A stretch of DNA of 38,138 nt from Candidatus Gemmiger avistercoris. GTDB lineage: Bacteria > Bacillota > Clostridia > Oscillospirales > Ruminococcaceae. The notes under the pieces were generated by a model. The model searched no databases and was not told the DNA's origin. It was given only the letters and a program-made list of their open reading frames with translations. The stretch is from NCBI GenBank assembly GCA_019116705.1, contig DXBF01000055.1, forward strand, positions 1 through 38,138. Reading direction: 5' to 3'. Position numbers and translations under genes: made by a program. This document shows, piece after piece, positions 8,129 through 14,034 of the stretch. The number at the start of each line of letters is the position of its first letter. The stretch's first letter is position 1.

Positions 8129-8140
8129 CGTTGTACCTTG
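8081..8140 (+). terminator. Terminator hairpin nested in a longer stem
   Basis: ACCCCCACC (8094-8102) pairs with GGTTGGGGGT (8113-8122; one bulged T), followed by TTTTTG: a rho-independent terminator on the plus strand. Outside it, CAAGGTACA (8081-8089) pairs perfectly with TGTACCTTG (8132-8140), so the terminator can be embedded in a 60-base stem, a form that could also be an RNase III target. Confidence 0.7.
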
Positions 8141-8149
8141 AAAATCGAA

Positions 8150-8336
8150 TATGTTGTTCCTGTGGAAGTATTTACTTCTTTTGTACTGTGGTCGGCCTCA
8201 AAGGCCGCTGGGATGCAACAGACCCCGCCATCAAGTACAACCCTCATAGGCAGAAACCTCCCAGCCGGGATGCTGGGTCGGGGGAAAGCGGGAGAACACC
8301 CGCTGCCAGGAACACTATAGAAATACGCTTTTTTCT
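8150..8336 (+). ncRNA. Putative 6S-like structured RNA (strand uncertain)
   Basis: The ends 8150-8162 and 8307-8319 pair over 13 positions with one mismatch and one G-U (core GTTCCTG/CAGGAAC). Inside lie GAAGTA/TACTTC (near 8165-8178), CGGCC/GGCCG (near 8193-8207), CCCAGC/GCTGGG (near 8260-8276) and AGCGGG/CCCGCT (near 8287-8304), and a T6 run follows at 8330-8335. A closing stem, a large interior bubble with a small hairpin on its 3' strand and a length of about 180 bases match the layout of Firmicute 6S RNA, the RNA polymerase-binding regulator. The T-run favours the plus strand, but the pairing is nearly symmetrical and no good dedicated promoter was found. The family call is inference. 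Confidence 0.45.
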
Positions 8337-8420
8337 GATTTTCAGATCGGATTAACGGCAGTGACCGCCCTCGCAACGATGGTTGCCGCCGTTTGTGCGC
8401 TTTGAAAAAAGCGATACAAA

Positions 8421-8453
8421 CAAAAATGCACCGAGGCATCTCTGCCCCGGTGC
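8421..8453 (-). terminator. Terminator of tRNA-Arg
   Basis: On the minus strand the arms 8453-8443 and 8438-8428 pair over 11 bases with one G-U around a four-base loop, followed by ATTTTTG. It begins seven bases after the encoded CCA end of the tRNA. Confidence 0.85.
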
Positions 8454-8459
8454 GGTGCA

Positions 8460-8536
8460 TGGTGCGCCGGAAGAGACTCGAACTCCCGACCTTCTGATTC
8501 GTAGTCAGACACTCTATCCAGCTGAGCTACCGGCGC
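8460..8536 (-). tRNA. tRNA-Arg(ACG)
   Basis: A full cloverleaf reads on the minus strand. The acceptor stem is GCGCCGG (8536-8530) with CCGGCGC (8470-8464), discriminator A, and CCA encoded at 8462-8460. The D arm is AGCTCAGCTGGATAGAGT and the T arm GGGAGTTCGAGTCTC. The anticodon loop CTACGAA within the TGA/TCA stem reads ACG, for arginine CGU and, after A34 deamination to inosine, CGC and CGA. It has its own promoter and terminator and stands alone. Confidence 0.95.
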
Positions 8537-8549
8537 AAGTGCAGTTAGT

Positions 8550-8578
8550 ATAATACTACGCCTGCGCCCAAATGTCAA
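8550..8578 (-). promoter_or_regulatory. Promoter of tRNA-Arg
   Basis: TTGACA (8578-8573) and TATTAT (8555-8550) on the minus strand are 17 bases apart, placing transcription start about seven bases before the tRNA 5' end. The -35 hexamer is a perfect consensus. Confidence 0.85.
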
Positions 8579-8609
8579 GCACTTTTTTGCGAAAAAGTTC
8601 CGCGCCGCT

Positions 8610-9449
8610 TCAGAGCAGGGCGGCGGCCAGGTAGAGCGCCGCGATGTGGGCGGGGTAGTACAGGTAGAACAGCGGTTTCCAACCGCGGCCCGGCCTGCCG
8701 TTGTAGAGCAGTATGGGCAGCGCCGCAGCGGCCATCCAGCACTGGATGTCGCCGGGGCGCCGCAGCCATACCAGGGCCGTCAGCGCCCCCAGCGCCGCCA
8801 CCTGGGCCGCCCGGTTTTTGCGGAAGATGTAAAACAGCACCCCCAGCGCCGCCAGGGCCGGGCCGCCCTCGATCAGCAGCGGGTTGGGCAGCAGCAGCGA
8901 GAGGAACGCCAGCCCCCGCAGCACGGCCAGCGGCACGTCCTCCCGGAAAGAGAGCACCCCCGCCGCCAGGGCCGGGAGCATCCCCGCCAGCGGGAGCAGC
9001 GCGGCCAGCAGACCCCGCAGCACCAGTCCGGGCCGCCGCACCAGCCCGGAGCGCCGCGCCCGCAGGCCGGCGGTCAGCCAGTCCCAGCTCTGGATATACA
9101 CGCCCGTGACAAAGAAGGTGCTGAACGCATTGTTCATCAGCACAACGCCGGGTTCGGGCACGGCCTGCTGCAACACCGTGGTGAGCAGCGTCATGCCCCA
9201 GCTGGCCAGCAGCAGCCGCAGCAGGTAGCGCCTGCGGCTGCGGGTATAGTGGAACCCTTCCGCCGCGGCGAACAGGAACAGCGGGAACACCGGCCGCCCC
9301 AGGATGGTGAGCCACAGCGGCGCGCCGGCCGGCGCGAACATCTGGTGGATGTGGTCGGCCGTCATCAGCGCCATGGCCAGCAGTTTGAGGGCGGTGCCGT
9401 CCAGCACCTGCCAGCGGCGGGCCGGGACCCGGGCGGAGGAAGCGGTCAT
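8610..9449 (-). CDS. TraX-family membrane protein
   Basis: A 279-residue polytopic protein of the TraX family (PF05857), named for the F-plasmid pilin N-acetylase but widespread in Firmicute chromosomes, where it is probably a membrane acyltransferase. The family's N-terminal signature is present: LDGTALKLLAMALMTADHIHQMF with GRPVFPLFLFAAAEGFHYTRS, followed by seven or so further hydrophobic segments and a C-terminal YLYYPAHIAALYL motif that is also typical. ATG 9449 overlaps the stop of the XRE-TM regulator by four bases, so the two are coupled. No conjugation genes are nearby, so a role in acylating a surface polymer is more plausible than pilin modification. Confidence 0.88.
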   Translation of the reverse strand: MTASSARVPARRWQVLDGTALKLLAMALMTADHIHQMFAPAGAPLWLTILGRPVFPLFLFAAAEGFHYTRSRRRYLLRLLLASWGMTLLTTVLQQAVPEPGVVLMNNAFSTFFVTGVYIQSWDWLTAGLRARRSGLVRRPGLVLRGLLAALLPLAGMLPALAAGVLSFREDVPLAVLRGLAFLSLLLPNPLLIEGGPALAALGVLFYIFRKNRAAQVAALGALTALVWLRRPGDIQCWMAAAALPILLYNGRPGRGWKPLFYLYYPAHIAALYLAAALL

Positions 9450-9838
9450 CCGGCGTCCACCTCCCCGTCCGGGCAGCCCCGGGCGGCCGCCCGGCGCAGC
9501 AGTTCCTCCGCCGACACGCCGTAGAGTTTTGCCAGGGCGATCAGGTTGGACGTGCTGGGGTCGGCGGCGCCGGTCTCCCAGCGGGAGACCGCCTGGCGGC
9601 TCACGCCGATGGTTTCCGCCACGAATTCCTGGGTCATCTTGCAGCGGATGCGGTTTTCCTTTAAAAGTTCCGCCAGCGTTTTGCGTACTTCCGCCTTTTC
9701 TTCCCGCACGTCCTGGGTGCGGATGTATTTACGCAGCGCACGCACCACCAGCGAAACAAAGTAGACCGCGAACGCCATCCCCGCAAAATACAGCAGGACG
9801 ACCACCGCGGCGGCTATGGTGTGCAGATTCATGCTCAT
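9446..9838 (-). CDS. Membrane-anchored XRE-family regulator
   Basis: A 130-residue protein with an N-terminal transmembrane helix (about residues 7-32), a charged linker (KYIRTQDVREEKAEVRKT) and a C-terminal Cro/C1-type helix-turn-helix (MTQEFVAETIGVSRQAVSRWE, about residues 70-90), followed by the rest of the XRE fold (NLIALAKLYGVSAEELL). The usual XRE order has DNA binding first; here the membrane anchor is first. AGGAGG precedes ATG 9838, and an in-frame extension to 10033 would run through the promoter and into the holin gene. It is coupled to traX and probably controls it or a neighbouring gene. The signal sensed is unknown. Confidence 0.85.
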   Translation of the reverse strand: MSMNLHTIAAAVVVLLYFAGMAFAVYFVSLVVRALRKYIRTQDVREEKAEVRKTLAELLKENRIRCKMTQEFVAETIGVSRQAVSRWETGAADPSTSNLIALAKLYGVSAEELLRRAAARGCPDGEVDAG

Positions 9839-9861
9839 GGTAAAACCTCCTTTTGCCTGCC

Positions 9862-9890
9862 AGTATAGCGGTTTTGGGCGGTTGCGTCCA
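9862..9890 (-). promoter_or_regulatory. Promoter of the XRE-TraX pair
   Basis: TGGACG (9890-9885) and TATACT (9867-9862) on the minus strand are separated by 17 bases, about 24 bases upstream of the regulator's ATG. It lies between the holin stop and the regulator, so the pair need not depend on the phage-like operon. Confidence 0.6.
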
Positions 9891-9959
9891 GCACGGATCA
9901 CGCAATTTCCGGTTTCCCCCGCCTTTTTTTGCGCCCGCCGCGCGCCGTTCCCCCGCTTT

Positions 9960-10205
9960 TTATGCCGTCCGCTCCGCGCTGTCGGGGATGCCGTCGCCGT
10001 CCGCGTCGGGCAGCTCCGGCAGGCCGGCCACACTCGTCAGCAGGCTGAGCACGCCCGCCAGTACCGAGGCGCTGGCCACCAGCCGCCAGTCCACCTGGCC
10101 CAGCGCCGCCGCCGTGCCGATGGTGGCCACCGCGGTCTGCGCCACCGTCTTGATTGCGCGGACGCCTGCGGCGTGCAGCCACATACAGATTTTCTTCTTG
10201 TCCAT
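9960..10205 (-). CDS. r1t-type phage holin with acidic C-terminal tail
   Basis: An 81-residue protein with two hydrophobic stretches (about 10-35 and 40-62). The sequence WLHAAGVRAIKTVAQTAVAT followed by GQVDWRLVASASVLAGVLSL is typical of the r1t-like holin family, which forms membrane holes to release endolysin. An unusual tail, DADGDGIPDSAERTA, matches the calcium-binding loop seen in type-3 thrombospondin repeats and dockerin-like motifs. AAGGGGGAAAA favours ATG 10205 over an in-frame ATG at 10223. It is the last gene of the particle cassette, placed with the endolysin as in phage lysis modules. Confidence 0.85.
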   Translation of the reverse strand: MDKKKICMWLHAAGVRAIKTVAQTAVATIGTAAALGQVDWRLVASASVLAGVLSLLTSVAGLPELPDADGDGIPDSAERTA

Positions 10206-10219
10206 GGTTTTCCCCCTTT

Positions 10220-10498
10220 TCATTCCGTGCGCTGCCGTTCCAGCAGCGTGATGCGCTTTTCATGGTCCTCCAGCCGCTCGTCCTGCCCGTCGCTGTGGGC
10301 CCAGATGCGCCGGTGGCTCTCGGCGGCGTGGGCGCGCTGGTCCCGCGTCTCCCGCTCCACCTCGTCCAGCCGGTGCTCGATGGCCTGCAGCAGCGTGGTC
10401 AGCCGGGTGATGCTGCCGTTCAGCTTGAGCACCGGCCCGCCCACGGCGGCCGCCAGCCCTGCCAGGGTGACCAGCACCCCCACCACGTCCCATTCCAT
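10220..10498 (-). CDS. XhlA-like membrane/coiled-coil lysis accessory protein
   Basis: A 92-residue protein with an N-terminal membrane helix (VVGVLVTLAGLAAAVGGPVL) followed by a heptad-rich coiled coil (LTTLLQAIEHRLDEVERE to RITLLERQR). This is the layout of phage XhlA/hemolysin-type accessory proteins encoded next to holins; here the helix is N-terminal. ATG 10504 overlaps the endolysin stop, but GGGGTG sits six bases before ATG 10498, which is therefore preferred. It probably assists membrane lesion formation. Function by position and shape only. Confidence 0.65.
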   Translation of the reverse strand: MEWDVVGVLVTLAGLAAAVGGPVLKLNGSITRLTTLLQAIEHRLDEVERETRDQRAHAAESHRRIWAHSDGQDERLEDHEKRITLLERQRTE

Positions 10499-10503
10499 GG
10501 ACA

Positions 10504-11289
10504 TCACCCCACAAACCGGCTGTGATACAGCTTGCGCTTGTCCCAGCCCTCTTTTTCTGCCAGCTGCACGACCCGCATGGCGTCGCCGTTGCTCACGGTC
10601 ATAGCCGCCGCAAAATGGGCGGCGTCCACCTGCAGCATGCTGTAGCGATCCGCCCCAAGCCGCAGCGATCCCGCCAGGGCCGCCACCCTGGCCGCCTCGC
10701 CCGCGCTCAAAGGCCCCACGGTCACCAGCTGGATACTGCGCAACTCAGATACGGAACCGGGCTGTTCCTCCTCCGCGCTGCCGTAGGTGCCCGCCGCGTT
10801 GGGCACGCCCGCATAGGCCGTGGGATCCAGCCCCGTGCCGGTGGCCGTGGCGCGCGCTTCCAGGTGGCAGTGCTTATAGGGCGGGTCGTTGAGCGCCGCG
10901 TTGCCCGAATTGCCCATGATCGCCAGCGCGTCGCCGCTCTGCACGCGCTGGCCCGCCTGCACCAGCAGGCGCTCGCAGTGGCAGAAGTACAAAAAGTTCA
11001 CCGCGTCCGGCGTCTGGGCGGCGTCCAGCTGCACGCAGACGTACCAGCCCCACTCCCAGGTGGGGTCGCCGGTGCTCCTGTCCACTTTCCGCGCCCGGGT
11101 CACGGTGCCCCGGATGGCCTTTTGCGCGCCGTCTGCGGCGGTGTAGTACGGCATGCAGATGGTGGGATCGTCCAGCCCCACCAGGTCGATGCCGCCGTGC
11201 CAGGTCTTGCCGCCGCCGCGCGTCCAGCCATAGCGCCCGTAGGCGTAGGGGATCTGCACGCGGCCCTTGAAGATCCCTGTCCGGGTCAT
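10504..11289 (-). CDS. M23-family metallopeptidase endolysin
   Basis: A 261-residue protein. The N-terminal zinc peptidase domain carries WHGGIDLVG (ligands H31 and D35) and KHCHLEA (H140 catalytic, H142 ligand), the hallmark pair of lysostaphin/LasA-like M23 enzymes that cleave peptidoglycan cross-bridges. IMGNSGNAALNDPP between them is also typical. The remaining 90 residues form a separate domain of no recognised family, perhaps for wall binding. AGGAGGGAG precedes ATG 11289; longer in-frame starts overlap the upstream small gene. No signal peptide is seen, so export would depend on the adjacent holin. Confidence 0.88.
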   Translation of the reverse strand: MTRTGIFKGRVQIPYAYGRYGWTRGGGKTWHGGIDLVGLDDPTICMPYYTAADGAQKAIRGTVTRARKVDRSTGDPTWEWGWYVCVQLDAAQTPDAVNFLYFCHCERLLVQAGQRVQSGDALAIMGNSGNAALNDPPYKHCHLEARATATGTGLDPTAYAGVPNAAGTYGSAEEEQPGSVSELRSIQLVTVGPLSAGEAARVAALAGSLRLGADRYSMLQVDAAHFAAAMTVSNGDAMRVVQLAEKEGWDKRKLYHSRFVG

Positions 11290-11311
11290 GTTGCTCCCTC
11301 CTGTTCCGCGC

Positions 11312-11506
11312 TCATGCGTCATGGGCGGCGCCCTCCTGCGCGGCAGACGGTTCCTCCGCCGGGGCCTTCGCCGCGTCCATTGCCAGCCGGACCCGCAGCA
11401 GCAGGTTCTCCAGCGCCATGGCCTTGACGGCCAGCGGCAGGGCGGCTGCGTTGACGTCCTGCAGCAGCTGCTCCTGCAGCGCCGCCACTTTTTCGTTATC
11501 ATTCAT
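11312..11506 (-). CDS. Small phage protein, unknown
   Basis: A 64-residue protein (MNDNEKVAALQEQLLQDVNA at the start) predicted to be mostly helical, with a central VKAMALENLLLRVRLAMDAA helix and an Ala/Glu-rich tail. GGGGGGAAC precedes its ATG. It lies between the tail-tip gene and the endolysin, where siphophages often carry short helical proteins of unknown role. No family is recognised. Its last bases approach the endolysin ribosome site, suggesting coupled translation. Confidence 0.65.
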   Translation of the reverse strand: MNDNEKVAALQEQLLQDVNAAALPLAVKAMALENLLLRVRLAMDAAKAPAEEPSAAQEGAAHDA

Positions 11507-11522
11507 GGATGTTCCCCCCTGT

Positions 11523-13643
11523 TCAAAATCGTTTGACGCCGTTGACCCAGACCTCGGCGTCACCATTGCCGTTGATGTAGACCTGGAACTTGGCTTCCTG
11601 TTTGGCGTTGTAGATAGCGAATTCGCCCCCGGCATAGCCGGAAAAAGCTGTCAGATTCCAAACCTGGCCGCCGGTGGCCCCCGGCCCCAGCAGGTACAGG
11701 TTGCCGATGGCTGCGTTGTTGCCGGAGGACGCCAGGGTGGCGGCCTCTCTCCAGGTGTTATCGTTGATTTTCCGCCACACGCGAATCAGCCCGTCCTGCA
11801 CATCCACACGGGAAGTCCCATCGGACGTGTGGAAAGTGCCGGTGATGGTCACACTTCCGTCCGATGTCAGTTTGAAGTTTTCGCTGTCCACCACCAGCGT
11901 GTTGGCGGCAAAGGTGATGGTGCCGCTGTTGATGGTAACGCTGTGGTCGCTCTGCGCGAACGCGTCCCGTGCACCGTCGATTTGCACCACATTCGGGGCC
12001 GTTCCAATAACGATTCCATCCCTTGTCAGCGAAATGCTGCTCCCGGCTTCTGTGCGTATCGTTGCCTTGACGTTCCGCACAGAGAACGCCCCGTGACCGC
12101 CGCTGTAAATAATTGCCTGGAATTGCAACTTGTTTATGTCATCTTCTTCCAATGCAATCTTATAAGTGGCAGGAATCCAATCTGTAGGTGCTACATCGTC
12201 CCCTGAAGTGAGGTACAGGGCGTAGCTTCCGCCGTCACTCTTATTTGCGTAATCGTACCAGACAATCACACCGCACGTACTTCCCCCGACCGTAGATTCG
12301 ACTTTGTACTCGAAGGTGTAGGTAACTTCTTTTGCTCGAATCCGGGAAAGGTTCTTTTCCGGGATGAAGATCGACCCGTACTCATTATTTGAGGATGCCG
12401 TTATGGTCAGCATATCCCCGGCGACCACTGTGTTCACGGAAAAATCCGTCCACGCGGCCCCATCCGAAACATCCATGTCCGCTCCTGCTGACACTTCCAG
12501 ATCGATGCTGTCCACCGTCTGCTGAAGCTGCGAATAATTTCCATCCAGCTGGGACGCCCTGATGTTCAGCCCGTCCACATCGGCCTGGATCTCCAGCATT
12601 TTGCCCTGGAGGTTCTGCCATCTCCGGGTATTGACCGCCGAGGCGCCGTCCCGCCGTGCGTGGCCGGTGCTCTCCAGCGTGACTTTCTGGCCGGAGATGG
12701 TCCGCCGCATGATATATGCCTGCATCCGGCGGCCGTAGGCGTCCTCCACCGTGACGATCTCGCCCGGCGCGGGGGAATCGGCATCCAGCGGGACGCTCAC
12801 CGTCAGGGGCGTATACCGGATGTCTTTCATGATCTCATAAATGGCCTGCGCCACCGGGCGCAGCGCGTCGGCGGTCTGGGACGTCAGCAGCAGGTTGCCT
12901 TCCAGCACCAGCGCGTTGGCGGCGGTCTCGTCGGGCGGGTAGAGCACGCCGACGTCCTCCGCGCTCTGGCGGATCTGTACTTTGTCGATGGGCGCGGTCT
13001 GGTAGTCCTCATAGGTCAGGCCGTCCGCAAAGTACCCTGCGGGCCCGATGCCGGTCCCCGCAGGGGCGTACCACGCGAATTCCAGCTGCCCCGCGGGGGT
13101 CATGCGCGCAAAGCGGCACATGGCCTGCGCAGCCCACTGGACGATCTGCCGCCCGGTCATGCCGTCCGCGTAAAACGGCAGGACGCTGTACGACGTATTG
13201 GCCTGTGCTTCCAGGTTCCCCGGCAGCAGTTCCACGCCGCATTGCGCGCAGACCGCTTCCACCAGCGCCCCCAGGGGCATCGGGAAGCTGCCCTGCTGGT
13301 CCCGCAGCCAGGGCGAAAGGTCTTTGTCCAGCAGCGTCATGCGGTCGTAGGCCGTCACCCGGATGACGTTGGCGCTCTTTTTCTGCGGTTTTTCGGCCAG
13401 GAACACGCCCACCGGCGTCTGCGCGCCGCTCTCCGCGTCGACGCGCGCCAGCGTGAACTCCGCCCCCTGTGTGATGCTCCGGCTGTTTTCCGGCGCCCAC
13501 AGTTCGATCTCTGCGCAGGCCGCGCAGGCAGCGCCGGGGCAGAGGTCGGTCTGGTCGTTGACCTGCCCGGTGAGTTGTACGCTGCGGATGGCGCCGCTGT
13601 CCAGCGTGGCGCCGTCCGGCAGCGTGATCTTGTGCAGGAACAT
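11523..13643 (-). CDS. Tail-tip protein with C-terminal receptor-binding region
   Basis: A 706-residue protein following the distal-tail gene. Residues 1-340 look like a siphophage tail hub/tail-associated protein (AYDRMTLLDKDLSPWLRDQQ; a P-G-E-I-V-T-V-EDAYGRR segment near 300). Residues 345-385 form a short helical connector (LDGNYSQLQQTVDSIDLEV). Residues 390-545 form a beta-rich module resembling a jelly-roll carbohydrate-binding domain, in DNA that is less GC-rich than its flanks. The end (about 545-706) is a repeat-poor beta structure like fibre tips. It probably sets the binding specificity of the particle. Hub function is inferred from order and weak similarity. Confidence 0.75.
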   Translation of the reverse strand: MFLHKITLPDGATLDSGAIRSVQLTGQVNDQTDLCPGAACAACAEIELWAPENSRSITQGAEFTLARVDAESGAQTPVGVFLAEKPQKKSANVIRVTAYDRMTLLDKDLSPWLRDQQGSFPMPLGALVEAVCAQCGVELLPGNLEAQANTSYSVLPFYADGMTGRQIVQWAAQAMCRFARMTPAGQLEFAWYAPAGTGIGPAGYFADGLTYEDYQTAPIDKVQIRQSAEDVGVLYPPDETAANALVLEGNLLLTSQTADALRPVAQAIYEIMKDIRYTPLTVSVPLDADSPAPGEIVTVEDAYGRRMQAYIMRRTISGQKVTLESTGHARRDGASAVNTRRWQNLQGKMLEIQADVDGLNIRASQLDGNYSQLQQTVDSIDLEVSAGADMDVSDGAAWTDFSVNTVVAGDMLTITASSNNEYGSIFIPEKNLSRIRAKEVTYTFEYKVESTVGGSTCGVIVWYDYANKSDGGSYALYLTSGDDVAPTDWIPATYKIALEEDDINKLQFQAIIYSGGHGAFSVRNVKATIRTEAGSSISLTRDGIVIGTAPNVVQIDGARDAFAQSDHSVTINSGTITFAANTLVVDSENFKLTSDGSVTITGTFHTSDGTSRVDVQDGLIRVWRKINDNTWREAATLASSGNNAAIGNLYLLGPGATGGQVWNLTAFSGYAGGEFAIYNAKQEAKFQVYINGNGDAEVWVNGVKRF

Positions 13644-13655
13644 CGGTCCACCCCC

Positions 13656-14033
13656 TTAACACTGAATGATGTTGAATTTGTAGTTGCGCCACTCGCCGGT
13701 GACCTTGCTCTTCCAGGCGGCGCTGCACTGGGAGCGGTAGGCGGTGCAGGTCTCGGCGGCGCCGCTGTCCCCGAATTTCGGGTGCGTGAAGGTGAACTCC
13801 GCCTTGCCTGCAAACAGGCTTTCCATATAAGCCAGTTCCGCGTCGGTCAGGTGGGCGTACTCGAACCCCCAGGTGCCCACGCCCTGGCGCACCATGACGC
13901 GGTGCATCACGCCGTCCTCGGTGCGGCCCGAATCGCTGGCGTCCAGGTCGGAAAAGGAGAAGCCCGCCCCGGCGTCCGGGGCCAGCATGGGCTGGCCGTC
14001 GATCTGGTAGCAGTCGGTTTTTGCTCTTGCCAT
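13656..14033 (-). CDS. Phage tail protein (distal-tail position)
   Basis: A 125-residue protein starting MARAKTDCYQIDGQPMLAPD, with a WGFEYAHLTDAELAYMESLF segment and an FTFTHPKFGDSG turn. Small phage tail proteins of this layout, including DUF6711-type ones, lie between tape measure and tail hub in Clostridial siphophages; the exact family is a guess. ATG 14033 lies two bases from the stop of the tape measure gene with GGAGGG inside that gene, so translation is coupled. It probably joins the tail tube to the hub. Confidence 0.65.
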   Translation of the reverse strand: MARAKTDCYQIDGQPMLAPDAGAGFSFSDLDASDSGRTEDGVMHRVMVRQGVGTWGFEYAHLTDAELAYMESLFAGKAEFTFTHPKFGDSGAAETCTAYRSQCSAAWKSKVTGEWRNYKFNIIQC

Positions 14034-14034
14034 T

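Noticed and set aside
8081-8140. rRNA processing stem
   Set aside because: The sequence TGTACCTTGAAAA resembles rRNA spacer text of Clostridia, but no 16S, 23S or 5S sequence is present.
8080-8460. Overlapping ORFs on both strands in the RNA region
   Set aside because: No ribosome sites, and they cover perfect stems and a terminator, so the constraint is on RNA structure.
8460-8536. tRNA-Arg as the integration site of the phage-like region
   Set aside because: The tRNA 3' end faces away from the cassette, no integrase is present, and I see no duplicated tRNA 3' segment at the other flank.
8610-9449. TraX as evidence of a conjugative plasmid
   Set aside because: No relaxase, type IV secretion or pilin genes are in the window, and chromosomal TraX-family genes are common in Firmicutes.
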